Source: Candidatus Heimdallarchaeota archaeon (GTDB taxonomy: Archaea > Asgardarchaeota > Heimdallarchaeia > Hodarchaeales > Hodarchaeaceae). From it: a stretch of 64,000 nucleotides of DNA. Below the pieces are notes generated by a model. The model was not told the origin of the DNA and made no database searches. It saw only the letters and a list, made by a program, of their open reading frames with translations. How positions within the stretch are numbered: the stretch's first letter is position 1; each line of letters starts with the position of its first letter. The DNA is taken from NCBI GenBank assembly GCA_020353515.1, contig CP070695.1, positions 1,674,050 through 1,738,049 on the forward strand, in the 5' to 3' direction. Both the position numbers and the translations under genes were made by a program. Shown one piece after another: positions 1-10,912 of this stretch.

Positions 1-3000
1 ATCAATTAAGCCATCACGATCACTGTCAGGATTGAAAGGACCACCACCAGCGATTAGTACTGTAGGTGTTAAAGTACCGTCAGGGTGCCCAAAAAACTCA
101 TATCCATCAGGGATATAATCATGGTCTGAATCGAACAATAAACCATCTTCTGTACCATTTACAAGGCTATCTGTGACCATAGGATCAGTACCTGCTTTAT
201 TATAAGGTAGTTCAGGATCTAATTCAGCACCATCTGGCAGAAAATCATCATCTGTATCTCGATCTGTAGCATTTGTAGGATACACAGGATAGTACAATAC
301 TCCTGTGACCGAATCCCAGTATCCTGATAATTTAATAGAGAATCTAATCCCATCTGATTCAATGGCAGCTAGTGTTCCTACAGAAGTTGTTTCATTACAG
401 TCTAATAATCCATCTGCATCAGTGTCGTTTTTAAGTGGATCTGTTAAATGGAAGAATAATTCATCATAATCGCTTAATGTGTCATTATCACTGTCCACAT
501 TGTCAGGTCTTGTGAAATAGACATCTATCTCTTCTGAATCGCTTAAGAAGTCAAAATCAGAGTCTGCTAGTACAGGAGAAGTGTTATAAGGGCGTACAGT
601 GTAAAATCCAATATATGGGTATATCAAACTGGTGAAATTTGCTATCATTAATTCTAGCCCATCTAGGAGAGTATCACCATCAGTGTCATTGCTTAAGGGA
701 TCTAATGGCATTGGTTTGAAATTAGGGATCAATCCTGAACCTAAGTACAATTCCCAACCATCAGTTAATCCATCAAGATCTGTATCCCCATATGTTGGAT
801 TGGTTCCATAGTAGTATAATTCATCACCATCAGACAGACGGAACGTGTAATCAATCTTTCCTCCTTCGTATACGACAAAATAAGTTATAGAATCAAGATC
901 TGTATCCCATGCGAGGGGATCTGTCTTAATTCCATTATATGTTCCATAGACCTCGTCTCCATCACGAAGGTAATCACCATCCCAAACACCATTTCCATTT
1001 TCATCATATACTATGTCCCATTCTTCAAGGCCATCATAGCGACCATTTCCGTTGATATCGTTCCATTCTTCTGAATCTGTGTCTGGATCATGAGCTTTTG
1101 TCCTATAGATGAAAATTTCCTCGTATTCATCTAATCGGTCATTATCTGTATCTTCGTCCATTGGATCAGTGAAGTAAACCATGAGTTCCATCCAATCACT
1201 TATTCGGTCACCATCACTATCAACAGAGAAAGGATTAGTATGGTACCAATATAATTCTTCGCCATCTAACAGACCATCAAAGTCAGTGTCAGGGTTGAAA
1301 GGTTGAGTTCCGTATTTAAAGTATTCATCGCCGTCAGTTACTAGATCATGATCAGTATCAGGGTGTCTAGGATCAGAACCCAACAATAATTCTTGCATAT
1401 CGCCTAATCCATCTCCATCCGTGTCTGGATTTGCATAATGTGTATGGTTTGATGTTGATCCTCTAGTACCTTCTAGTCCATCAATCAATCCATCATTATC
1501 AGTATCAGCGTCACAGGGGTCACTTGGTGGATCTAATGATAATTCATAACCATCTGAATTAAGAATCTCACTCACTGGTGGTTCATCATGTGGTTGATCA
1601 GGAGCACCTGTTCGATCATAATCACCAATACCTGTATCGCCGTCCGTATCAGGATTACATGGATTTGTGTAAGTGACATTAAGTACAGGTTCTCCTTCAA
1701 TCATATAAACGATAGGCATACCTTTGACTTCCCACCAATCGGTAGTTAGGATATACGTCCCATCTGCTATTTTAACATACGCACGGGCTTTACTCGGAGC
1801 AATCATTCCATCATATAGTTGTTCAAACGTATCATCATCGGTATCGTCATCTAAGGGGTGTGTATAACCACCATTAAAGATTAGTGGCGGAGTATCTGTT
1901 CCTGCTTCTGCTGTTTCATTATAGAGATCGCCTAGTCCATAATAAGGGCCAAACTCCCCTTCCTCACCATCTAGCAGCCCGTCACCGTCTGTATCGGGGT
2001 TGAGTGGATCAGTTCTATCGAAGTATTTGACTCCACCAATCATGACAAACTCTACTGTGGGTGTTACACCTTTAATATCATAAGCATGGTTTACTTCATA
2101 GTTATCATCAATCCCGTCGTTATCGGTGTCAGTGTCTAATGGATCTGTTTGGATGATAATGGCTTCTTCATAGTCCGTTAAACCATCCCAATCACTGTCA
2201 GGTTGACGTGGATTGGTCTTAGTATTGTGATATTCAACGAAATCATCAAGGCCATCCGCATCCGTATCGGGTAAGATGGGATCCGTTTTCGAGGTCTGTG
2301 TTTCAAATTTATCTGTGAGTCCATCTCCGTCTGTGTCCTCTGAATTCGGATTAAGACCAGGAGTGTTTTCCTCGTAGGCATTACCTAATCCATCACCATC
2401 ATCATCGAGCCCCATCGCTCCATTCTCTTCTTGTTCTGCTTTACTGGTTGGAGTAAGCTCTAAAGGAGATGGATCAAGAGGTTTCCACTCGAATTCGATT
2501 TCCCAGTCAGCAAATAAGAATGTGAGTGTGACGCTGAACCGGAGGATGATCTCCAAGAAAATCTGAAGCGGAGTCGGGGCCACAAGATCTTGGAAAAATG
2601 TCAAGATTATTTCCAAGGAGAAATCAAATGCTATTCCTACTATGAATAAATTAATACCGAGGTGAACAGCTAGACCTATAGTAATTTTAAGAGTAAATGA
2701 ACCTTCCTCTGGCCCCGTTGCGGAGGCTGCGCGTTTTACAACTTCAAGAAATATGCCAAAGGAAACTGTTACAGTAATTGCATCTAAACCGATGTATTCT
2801 CCTATTGCATTAAGGGCTCCAGCCGTGCCCCCTGTTAAAAAGTCTAATAAAGTGAAAGTTCTCGAGATAGTGATAGTGAAGGAGAATCCCCACTCGATAA
2901 CCTTAAAGAAGTTATCAGTGTCAAATACTCCGCCTTTGATCGCAAATAATTCCATCTCGAACCACCCTTTTCCCGAGAATTCTAGTTCAAGTCCGAGAGA

Positions 3001-6000
3001 TTCCAGGAGGAATGCCATCATTGGATTTTCTTCGGTACCAAAGCCTCCAATCTCGAATCCTGCTTTGAAGGTCGGAATTAATTCAAAAAATGAAAATATC
3101 TTTTCAAAGAACTCGCCAATTCCTCCTGAAAATGGATTCAAACCTCCAAAAACAATATCTAACATCCAATCTGAGAAAGCTGATTGATCAAAACCAAAAT
3201 GAGGATATAATCCTAATTCTATACCGATACTAAAGAGACTAAAATCACCCAAACCTACTGGTAATGATCCAGACCATTCTGGAGGAAGAAGATCAGTAGC
3301 ACTGAGAGCATTGGTGATAGCATCTAATAGCATCGTGATCAATTGTTCAATTTGCCCTCCTATCCAATCCATTAATTGCCCAAAAAGCCAGCGTATTCCA
3401 TCCGTGAATATATCCTTAGCATTAAAGATAAAACCTAAAATTGCTTCGACTGCATCTTTTAATTCGCCTAAACCAGAAAGAGCTCCACCTGTAGCAGAAC
3501 TAACGAGTGCATCTAATCCATCCACCTGGTCGAGCTGACTTAGAAGGTTACTGATCATTGCGTGGGCTGTGGGTAATTCTGAACTGTCTATGCCAAAGAA
3601 TTTTGGGAAAATAAATTTTAAGATATCATTGACAAATGAGATGTCAATTCCAGCAAATTCTTTAATAAGGCTCATGCCAATATTCTGAATGAGAGCTTGA
3701 AGTATACCTTGGATGCTGTTATCTTTCGCTGCCATGATTATGTTATAGAAACCTACACCCATTTCTGCAAAAGTTCGGATTTTTTCTAAGATATCAGTAT
3801 TGAGATTAAGTCCTTCTGCCCCTGTTATAAGAAAATTAATTGTATTATCGATTAATGCGACGGGATCTTTAAATTGTTGTTTGAATTTTTCGATTGTGCT
3901 ACTGATATATTGCTTCAATTCATCTTTGTCACTAATTACTGCAATAATGGCTATAATATTATTTACGGCTTTTTTGATCTTTTGTTCCTTGTTGTCATCA
4001 ATATCACCAATCATATATTCTGTTACGTCAATTAAGAAATCAACAGTATTATTAAGATTTGGAAGTTGATCTTTGTTGGTAAAGTCGCCATTGATGGCTC
4101 CAGCTATCATTGTGCTTCCTGAGACAATCATTTCTTGAATCTTAGCATCTTTAGTAGAATCAGTATGAAATTTGAATCCTGTTTGAGATTTAAAAGTGTT
4201 AATTGCACTATCTAAGTTTGAAACGAAGTCATTAACGTTTTGGAGTGCATTTTCCTTCGCTTGGGAGATAATAGTGTTAATTTGTTGGATTAAGTTTTGA
4301 ATCTGATCAGCTGCATACGAAATTTCAGTAAATTTAGAATCTAGTAATTCTAATAAGTTTTTAAAAACACCTGCTAAATTATCATCAGTATATCCAATCG
4401 CAGACATTAATAAATTCATTAATATTCCTATGATACTACTCCAAGTCTCTGCATCTTCAGGACTTGTGACGGAAGCTCCTGATCCTCCTCCTAGAGTATC
4501 AATTACAAATCCAATGAGTTGTGGTAGATATTCCTGAATGGTTTTCTTAAGATCAAATTTAGATAAAAAGTCCATTATAGCTTTGAAGAAGGTCTTTAAA
4601 CCAGTAATATATTCGCCTACATCCACACCGATAAGTTCAAAGAATTTATCTATTAAGACATCTAAATATCGTTCACTAATTACAGAAAGAAAAACATCAA
4701 GGAATTTTCCTCCTTCATTTTTCATTTCATCAATTATCTCTACAGAAAGCGCAAGAATTTCTTTAATAATATCCTTAAACCATGACCAACTCTCAGGAAT
4801 CACAAGATCAAGTAAACGGCCGATAATATCACTAATTGCTGACCAATCGCCCCTAAGTAGAGGGATAGCGTCGATAAGTAAGTCAATATAAGGTTTTAAT
4901 TCCTCTGAAAAAGGAATCAAATCTTCTAGGATTTCAAATAGTGTGTGAAGAGCTGATTCAACAGAGATGTCTCCTCCTCCGAAAAAGCCAAGTAAGGCTT
5001 CAATTGCTTTAAATGCAGTTTCTATCATTTCCATTGCGTCTTCGGAAATATTAATTTCATCCCCAACCATCTCTATGAATACTTCTAATAATATATCAAG
5101 AATTCCCCCAATAGGGCCTTGAAGACCTGATTCAATAGGAAGCAATCCAATCAACATGTCTCCTATACCCAAGGATTCATCAGTTGACTTCTTAATATAC
5201 ATAGCAGGCTTATTCTCATCTGGAAGAGCGCGCATCTCGTCCAGTGTGAGTTTAGGTGTTATTTCCCGAGGAAATCTTTCTTTCATTTCATCATATCGTT
5301 CTTGTTTAAGTTTTAAATCCTCCTCGCCCATAGGATCAACAGGTTGTAAATTTCGTTCCACAACTGCATCTATATTCTCAGCGAACCACTTTAGACTTAG
5401 TTTACGGATATTAATACCCGCTTTACTATAATCTGAATAATGTTCATTCTTTGTTTCTAAAATATCTGCTACAGACCAGATACACCAAAGATACACTAAT
5501 TGTGCGTCTAGAACATCCGATCCTTCTATCCACACATTTGTTTGACTTACAGGTAAATAGCGATACAAATAATGTGCATTTCCCGTCCCAATGACGTGGT
5601 CTAATTCTGGATGTGCTGCAAGAAAGGCTGAAAAATCTTTCCAAGTAACAGTGTCTCCAATAATTATACCTTCTATTGAACTGTCAAAGATGTAGATAAG
5701 AATATTATACTGTGTCAACGAAAGAGATCTAATCTCCGCTAAACTAGTAACAGGTATTAGATCAATAGAGGTATAGACAATTCGTAAAGAATTATACAAT
5801 GAAACAGCTGTACCTGCAATTATTCGATCTTGTCCTCCATACAGTACTCCTATCCGCTTATCGGGGGAATATGTATAGATTAATCTCTTCGATTGTTCTT
5901 CAATAGCTTTATTCACCTCAGCTCGATAAGCTATAGTAGATACTGAATTACCAGATATAATTAATATTATCATAATTCCCAAAGAGAACTGTAGTACTCT

Positions 6001-6057
6001 TCGGGGAGTGATTTTTGCTTTTTTTAAATACGCACGTAAGACATCCAGTTCATACAT
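1..6057 (-). CDS. Giant surface protein with type 3 (DxDxDG) calcium-binding repeats, partial
   Basis: Open for 2019 codons from an ATG at 6057 to the left edge with no stop, so the C-terminus is missing. Residues about 20-38 form one hydrophobic segment after a basic start, a signal peptide or signal anchor. Residues about 50-170 are a compact globular region, and about 300-1200 is a long stretch of amphipathic and hydrophobic helices with no family I recognise. From about residue 1215 come roughly twenty units of the form D-T-D-G-D-G-L-x-D-x-x-E followed by T/N-P, the thrombospondin type 3/EF-loop pattern that binds calcium in extracellular proteins. Role is inferred to be a calcium-stabilised cell-surface or adhesion protein. 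A GAGGAAGG run about 13 nt upstream may be the ribosome site. Coding is certain; function is not. Confidence 0.85.
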   Translation of the reverse strand, partial: MYELDVLRAYLKKAKITPRRVLQFSLGIMIILIISGNSVSTIAYRAEVNKAIEEQSKRLIYTYSPDKRIGVLYGGQDRIIAGTAVSLYNSLRIVYTSIDLIPVTSLAEIRSLSLTQYNILIYIFDSSIEGIIIGDTVTWKDFSAFLAAHPELDHVIGTGNAHYLYRYLPVSQTNVWIEGSDVLDAQLVYLWCIWSVADILETKNEHYSDYSKAGINIRKLSLKWFAENIDAVVERNLQPVDPMGEEDLKLKQERYDEMKERFPREITPKLTLDEMRALPDENKPAMYIKKSTDESLGIGDMLIGLLPIESGLQGPIGGILDILLEVFIEMVGDEINISEDAMEMIETAFKAIEALLGFFGGGDISVESALHTLFEILEDLIPFSEELKPYIDLLIDAIPLLRGDWSAISDIIGRLLDLVIPESWSWFKDIIKEILALSVEIIDEMKNEGGKFLDVFLSVISERYLDVLIDKFFELIGVDVGEYITGLKTFFKAIMDFLSKFDLKKTIQEYLPQLIGFVIDTLGGGSGASVTSPEDAETWSSIIGILMNLLMSAIGYTDDNLAGVFKNLLELLDSKFTEISYAADQIQNLIQQINTIISQAKENALQNVNDFVSNLDSAINTFKSQTGFKFHTDSTKDAKIQEMIVSGSTMIAGAINGDFTNKDQLPNLNNTVDFLIDVTEYMIGDIDDNKEQKIKKAVNNIIAIIAVISDKDELKQYISSTIEKFKQQFKDPVALIDNTINFLITGAEGLNLNTDILEKIRTFAEMGVGFYNIIMAAKDNSIQGILQALIQNIGMSLIKEFAGIDISFVNDILKFIFPKFFGIDSSELPTAHAMISNLLSQLDQVDGLDALVSSATGGALSGLGELKDAVEAILGFIFNAKDIFTDGIRWLFGQLMDWIGGQIEQLITMLLDAITNALSATDLLPPEWSGSLPVGLGDFSLFSIGIELGLYPHFGFDQSAFSDWMLDIVFGGLNPFSGGIGEFFEKIFSFFELIPTFKAGFEIGGFGTEENPMMAFLLESLGLELEFSGKGWFEMELFAIKGGVFDTDNFFKVIEWGFSFTITISRTFTLLDFLTGGTAGALNAIGEYIGLDAITVTVSFGIFLEVVKRAASATGPEEGSFTLKITIGLAVHLGINLFIVGIAFDFSLEIILTFFQDLVAPTPLQIFLEIILRFSVTLTFLFADWEIEFEWKPLDPSPLELTPTSKAEQEENGAMGLDDDGDGLGNAYEENTPGLNPNSEDTDGDGLTDKFETQTSKTDPILPDTDADGLDDFVEYHNTKTNPRQPDSDWDGLTDYEEAIIIQTDPLDTDTDNDGIDDNYEVNHAYDIKGVTPTVEFVMIGGVKYFDRTDPLNPDTDGDGLLDGEEGEFGPYYGLGDLYNETAEAGTDTPPLIFNGGYTHPLDDDTDDDTFEQLYDGMIAPSKARAYVKIADGTYILTTDWWEVKGMPIVYMIEGEPVLNVTYTNPCNPDTDGDTGIGDYDRTGAPDQPHDEPPVSEILNSDGYELSLDPPSDPCDADTDNDGLIDGLEGTRGSTSNHTHYANPDTDGDGLGDMQELLLGSDPRHPDTDHDLVTDGDEYFKYGTQPFNPDTDFDGLLDGEELYWYHTNPFSVDSDGDRISDWMELMVYFTDPMDEDTDNDRLDEYEEIFIYRTKAHDPDTDSEEWNDINGNGRYDGLEEWDIVYDENGNGVWDGDYLRDGDEVYGTYNGIKTDPLAWDTDLDSITYFVVYEGGKIDYTFRLSDGDELYYYGTNPTYGDTDLDGLTDGWELYLGSGLIPNFKPMPLDPLSNDTDGDTLLDGLELMIANFTSLIYPYIGFYTVRPYNTSPVLADSDFDFLSDSEEIDVYFTRPDNVDSDNDTLSDYDELFFHLTDPLKNDTDADGLLDCNETTSVGTLAAIESDGIRFSIKLSGYWDSVTGVLYYPVYPTNATDRDTDDDFLPDGAELDPELPYNKAGTDPMVTDSLVNGTEDGLLFDSDHDYIPDGYEFFGHPDGTLTPTVLIAGGGPFNPDSDRDGLID

Positions 6058-6654
6058 TTTGATTAGGCCTTCCTCGGGGGTATTTTTTTTTTACGAATAG
6101 ATTCTCTAGAGTTATTTTTAAATTCGGGTTGTGATATGCAGATAAGTCTCAATAGATTATAAATGGCTATGAAATAATTATCGCAATTTTTGTATTACTG
6201 TTTCTTATGAAATTTTTTTTGCCAAATTGGTCATTTGTAAGTCTCTTTGATGAATTGCGAGTTAATATCGAATTTAATGAGTTTTTTGATTTGCTTTCAA
6301 GATATTGTAGAGAATCAGCTACTAGTCTGTATTTTTTAAAATTCATGTTTTTATAATTAACTGAATTCATATCAAGAATTCCCTGAATTTTAACTAATAA
6401 ATAGCCATCATGCGCTTAATCACCAAGTTAAATCATTGTGGTCTTAAAATAAGCAAAGATCCGAGCATGATTACTTAAGTAAATACGCTTAATTACCTTT
6501 GTTTCCAGCGAGTAACCTTGTCATCCCACTCAAAATAGTTTCATAATTTAAAGAGACGAATGCAAGTAGAAATGTGCAGTAAAAGAAACTTTTAAAATCC
6601 TCTGGTGGGATGTAGAAGCATCATATTCATCCTCTTGAGTGTGAATCATCTCCG
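6058..6654. other. Divergent intergenic region
   Basis: About 600 bases between the divergent giant surface gene and the FtsX permease. A very AT-rich stretch around 6110-6125 could be the TATA element of the minus-strand gene. A 67-codon minus-strand frame at 6167-6370 has no ribosome site or recognisable features and looks like chance. No RNA gene or repeat seen. Confidence 0.4.
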
Positions 6655-9600
6655 ATGAAAGGTTCTCTCAGAAAAACCCTTAGCACTAGAAAGCGACAGA
6701 TAGGACTGATTTTTGGATTAGCTAAAAGAAATGCAACTCGCTCTAAGTATCGAAGTTCTCTCTTAATTCTTGGCATAGTCTTGACTATCGCACTAGAAAC
6801 TGGCATTGTTATCTCAATAGATACTTTATATGATAATTTTGTCTTTAACAATCGCAATCAAAATTATACCGATATATCAGTCATTCCTAAGGAATGGGTT
6901 GGTTTATCCACCTTACGATCAATTACTAAAGACGTTTCTTCAGTAGCTGGAGTTACCAAGGCAAGTCCTGTTTACTCTCTCCCCGCTAGTCGACTTGTGA
7001 AAGAACAATTTCCCGAATCAAATGTTTTAATTTATGGAATCGATCCCAAAACTCATCCTGATTTTTCTACAATAAATATCACAGAAGGAAAGCGGGAACT
7101 ACATGATAATACTATTATTATATCTCATAAGCTCTTCATTGATTCTGGTTTCCGAGTTGGTGATTCAGTTGACTTAAAAGATTTTGAGACAGACATAGTT
7201 TTAGATCCAAGCACATTTAAGTCCAGCAGGTTTACAATAGGAGGAGTACTGAATGATCCTTCTTTCTTGGGGAATAATCTTGGCTATCTCTTCATTTTGA
7301 TTAATATTAGGACATTATTTAATATTATCCCACAAGCAGAGCGGCCAAATATCCTGAGAGCCAAGATCGATGTTTATGTAGAAAATCTCTTAGATCTCAA
7401 AATAATACAAGAGAAAGTCAAAGATAAAGTCGGGGTCAGATCGTATGTCTGGACTGAAAAAGATATCTCTGATATTCGATCATCTGGTATTCGTGCATAT
7501 CAAACTGCGATGAATCTAGTTATCCTCGCCTCTTTTGTAGTAGAGTTCTTATTTATTACAAATATCTTGGCAATAGCAATTCGGGACCGATCAAAAGAAT
7601 TTGGTGTTTTACGAGCTGTAGGGAGTAGTTCCAAGCAAATTGTGTTATTAATCTCGGTGGAAATTTTACTTTACTCCATAGTTGGAAGTTTCTTAGGTAT
7701 TATCGGAGGTATTGGATTTGCAAACATAATTGTAGGTCTTATGCAATCTTTCTACCCCACATTAAAATTTCAAGCGCTCTCCCTGCATCCTTCTTCTCTT
7801 CTTGCAACTTTAGCATCTGGAATTGCTGTTGCTTTAATTTCTGGTTTGTACCCCATCTTCATTGCATTATCCACACCAGTTATTCGGAATATTCACTCTC
7901 AGATGCGTAGTGGAAAATCCTCTTTCGTTTTATTAGAAAATTGGAAACATACTATAATTATGGGTTTCCTTCTTGCACTCACGGGATTCATACTGCAATT
8001 TTTTGTAGGCCCTACTCGTTTTCTTGATTTTGAAATACTATCATTACATTTTTTCGTAATCTTGTTAATCTTCATTGGAACAGTATTAATAGAAATTGGT
8101 ATTCTCATCTTCTTACCGAAAGTCGCTTTTGCCTTTTTGTCCCCCATTTTTGGAGAACTGGTACGTACAATTTCGATGCGTAATATTGCCAGAGAATTTA
8201 GGAAATCCCTTTTCACAATTATGACTGCTGCATTGGCATTAACATTCATCATTGTTATCGGATTAGTGTCAGCTGCAGTTATCACTGGTTTTCCTGCGTT
8301 TTTTCAAGAGCAATGGGGAAATATTGACTTAGTTGCAGAGGCTCGTGATGATCAGCTTCCTGATATCAATCTTACTACATCACTTGAACAGAGTACTCCA
8401 ATAATTAAATCATCTTTCATTCAGGAAGAGCGTACAGAAATTCAGGGGATTTATAGTTACGTCTATGGTGTTGATCCTTCACAATATGCGTTTTTTGCTG
8501 AAGAAGTCATCGAGAGTGTAAATAATGATACCTCCACCTCTTTTCTTTCCCACAATCAAACATTGGGAAACACTACATATGGTTTAGTATCAAGACATCT
8601 TTTTGAGAGGCTCCTTTCCCCTGTGGGTTCAAATGTTTCCGTTAGGATTGGTGACAATAGTACTGTAAATATAACAATAGGTGCTGTTATCAAACCAAAT
8701 GTATTTTTAGGGAATGGTGAGTATTTATACATTTCTGCTGATAAATTCAGTAAATTTTACAACTCAACCCGAGCTAAATGGTTTGTGTGTGCTGTCGAAG
8801 GAAATGTACGGTCTGCTCAAACATTGATTGAAGCAGAATTTCCTATTTTTAAAGAAGTCATTGGGATCGATTTCTATGTAAAAACAATAGAAAGGACATT
8901 GATGTTTCAATCAGCGATCTTTCAACTGTTATTTGTTGAATCATTCATTTTAGCTGCAATTGCTCAGTTTATTTGTATTCTAGTTTCTACTCTTCGTATG
9001 GAACGAGAGATGGGTATTATGCGAGCAATGGGATTGTCAAAACGTGGAGTCATTGATGTTTTCATGTCTGAATCGGTTGCTTTAGGCTTAGCAGCCATTG
9101 TTGTTGGCTTATTTGATGGATTGATAGGATCTATATTACTAACGTGGTATATTAATCTCTCTTTCCCCATAGAAATTGAATTTCCACTTGATAGGATAAA
9201 CACTTGGATTCTTTTTTCTTTTATTATTACTTTGGCAAGCACTATTTTACCTTCTTATCGTTCTAGCAGAAAAAGCATAGTTTCCACAATCTCAAGGAGA
9301 CCTTTTCGTAAAGATTTTGTCGAAGAATCAATTATTGTAAAAGCATTTCACCCCTTATGGCAGACATCAGCAGTAAAATCAATATTTGCTATTTACAAAT
9401 CCCAAAAACAGTCACTAATCGCACATGAAGAAATGAAAGCAGCGTTACCATTCCCCTCCACATCAATTCGGCAGTTCATTAAGCATAACCGGTTCCGAGT
9501 TCAATTAGCATTTCTAACTCTTGTGTCAATTATCACTCTTAGTATTTTGATAAATAACTATTTACTTGTCAGAGGTTTGATCCCATTTGATTTTCTTTGG

Positions 9601-10425
9601 CGTTTCTACTTTTCTATTTTACCAATAAAGGATTTTTATGCTGATTATTATTCCCCAGCTTTCCTTTTCATAAATCCTCTTCTTCTTATAATTAGCTTAA
9701 CCGTTATCACTCCCATAACCTATTATCTTGTTCATGAATCTCCTAGAGCTAATCCCATCGGACTCCTCACTAGCAGCTTCGCTTTCGGAACCGTGGGGCT
9801 TATTTGTTGTCTTATCGCTCCATTCTTTTTAATAATTTTTCTTATTTTAATCGTAGGACCTATATTATTATTCTTTGCTGGAATTTCTTATATGAGCTAT
9901 AGTGGTTATTTCATCTTCATTGTTATTTTGACGCTAATGGTAATTGGATTAGAATTATTCTTGTTTCAGAAATTATGGGCTATTCTTATTTTTAATGGTT
10001 TAGGTTCTGAACTCACTTTCGGCCAAAAAATCTTCTGGTTAGAAAAAATAATATCAAAAGGGCAAGTTAAATTCATTGGATTGATCTTAATTCATTTCTT
10101 GCTCCAATCTATATTGTTTTTTATTTTTGAATCCCTCCCTCAAGCGATTCTAGCGGAAGAATATGTTCATTTTCCTTTTAGTATTCCTTATATCTTTTCA
10201 TTATTTCCAGTCGATCCTTTAGCTTTCTTGATCCTTACAACTTTTGAGGTTGGGTTTTTCTTACTGTTTATAATTTATCAAATTGTCCAGTTTCAAAATC
10301 AGATCAATATTCTCTATCCAAGTATTCTTGCTGAACGTGTTACTAAGAAAAAAACAATTTTTACGATAAGAGAAAAGGATTTTCAACACTTTCCTTCTAC
10401 TTATGGACTAAAAAGACAAGACTAA
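6655..10425 (+). CDS. FtsX/MacB-type ABC transporter permease, double module with C-terminal membrane extension
   Basis: 1256 residues. A transmembrane helix near residues 37-60 is followed by an exoplasmic MacB-like domain (about 65-280) and a three-helix FtsX core (about 285-420) that includes the conserved stretch RDRSKEFGVLRAVG. A second module repeats this order: helices from about 430, an exoplasmic domain about 560-750, and a second FtsX core (about 760-890) with REMGIMRAMG. This layout matches the long FtsX permeases that work with a LolD/MacB-type ATPase in lipoprotein or peptide export. The last 370 residues add about six more helices not usual in the family. No matching ATPase gene lies next to it. 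Start is the first ATG; no clear Shine-Dalgarno. Confidence 0.85.
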   Translation: MKGSLRKTLSTRKRQIGLIFGLAKRNATRSKYRSSLLILGIVLTIALETGIVISIDTLYDNFVFNNRNQNYTDISVIPKEWVGLSTLRSITKDVSSVAGVTKASPVYSLPASRLVKEQFPESNVLIYGIDPKTHPDFSTINITEGKRELHDNTIIISHKLFIDSGFRVGDSVDLKDFETDIVLDPSTFKSSRFTIGGVLNDPSFLGNNLGYLFILINIRTLFNIIPQAERPNILRAKIDVYVENLLDLKIIQEKVKDKVGVRSYVWTEKDISDIRSSGIRAYQTAMNLVILASFVVEFLFITNILAIAIRDRSKEFGVLRAVGSSSKQIVLLISVEILLYSIVGSFLGIIGGIGFANIIVGLMQSFYPTLKFQALSLHPSSLLATLASGIAVALISGLYPIFIALSTPVIRNIHSQMRSGKSSFVLLENWKHTIIMGFLLALTGFILQFFVGPTRFLDFEILSLHFFVILLIFIGTVLIEIGILIFLPKVAFAFLSPIFGELVRTISMRNIAREFRKSLFTIMTAALALTFIIVIGLVSAAVITGFPAFFQEQWGNIDLVAEARDDQLPDINLTTSLEQSTPIIKSSFIQEERTEIQGIYSYVYGVDPSQYAFFAEEVIESVNNDTSTSFLSHNQTLGNTTYGLVSRHLFERLLSPVGSNVSVRIGDNSTVNITIGAVIKPNVFLGNGEYLYISADKFSKFYNSTRAKWFVCAVEGNVRSAQTLIEAEFPIFKEVIGIDFYVKTIERTLMFQSAIFQLLFVESFILAAIAQFICILVSTLRMEREMGIMRAMGLSKRGVIDVFMSESVALGLAAIVVGLFDGLIGSILLTWYINLSFPIEIEFPLDRINTWILFSFIITLASTILPSYRSSRKSIVSTISRRPFRKDFVEESIIVKAFHPLWQTSAVKSIFAIYKSQKQSLIAHEEMKAALPFPSTSIRQFIKHNRFRVQLAFLTLVSIITLSILINNYLLVRGLIPFDFLWRFYFSILPIKDFYADYYSPAFLFINPLLLIISLTVITPITYYLVHESPRANPIGLLTSSFAFGTVGLICCLIAPFFLIIFLILIVGPILLFFAGISYMSYSGYFIFIVILTLMVIGLELFLFQKLWAILIFNGLGSELTFGQKIFWLEKIISKGQVKFIGLILIHFLLQSILFFIFESLPQAILAEEYVHFPFSIPYIFSLFPVDPLAFLILTTFEVGFFLLFIIYQIVQFQNQINILYPSILAERVTKKKTIFTIREKDFQHFPSTYGLKRQD

Positions 10426-10479
10426 AACTCGAGTATGATCCTTCTTCAAAGGTACTATAATTAAATTAATCATATCAAT

Positions 10480-10878
10480 TTATTCTTTTGATTCAATTTT
10501 CTTGATGATTTCCTCAATTCTCTTCTGAAAATCTTCAATTGTGGGAATAAAATATTGTGCTCGTTCAGGTAATTCGACAAGCTTATCAGCTATAACAAAT
10601 ATGTCAACATTAAGCTGGGATTGGATTGTTGGCGTCAAAGGATGCTTTCTTTCCTCAAGTACTACAATCATTTCTTGTAGACGAGTACCAATGTTTATTA
10701 AAATCGCTGCAGCTTCTTTTGTTATAGATTTCTGTTGCATGAATTGTCCAGCTGGGAAAAAGACACGCCAGAGAACATTTCCCATCCTGGGACGAAGAAT
10801 TTCATCCATCTTGTGAATACTCTCATCAAGAAGTTGATGTATATATTTTAACTCCTCTAAAATTGCATTTTCTCCCAA
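10480..10878 (-). CDS. Hypothetical small helical protein
   Basis: 132 residues, almost wholly alpha-helical with heptad-like hydrophobic spacing at both ends (about 5-28 and 112-130), charged and without membrane segments or signal peptide, so probably a cytoplasmic protein that oligomerises or binds a partner. It sits 34 bp upstream of the importer ATPase gene on the same strand and convergent with the FtsX permease, so it may head the same transcript, though it is not a known Opp/Dpp component. No family recognised. Confidence 0.6.
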   Translation of the reverse strand: MGENAILEELKYIHQLLDESIHKMDEILRPRMGNVLWRVFFPAGQFMQQKSITKEAAAILINIGTRLQEMIVVLEERKHPLTPTIQSQLNVDIFVIADKLVELPERAQYFIPTIEDFQKRIEEIIKKIESKE

Positions 10879-10912
10879 AAAGAATTCACCTATTGTTGGG
10901 ATTAAAGGTGTA

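Noticed and set aside
2178..2381. Small frame inside the giant surface gene
   Set aside because: It lies in another frame of the Asp-rich repeat region and is a shadow of it.
6167..6370. 67-codon minus-strand frame in the first divergent region
   Set aside because: Low-complexity Asn/Ser/Lys composition from AT-rich DNA, no ribosome site and no recognisable domain.
7899..9242. Minus-strand frames under the FtsX permease
   Set aside because: Composition is that of reverse-complemented hydrophobic codons; no ribosome sites or domains.
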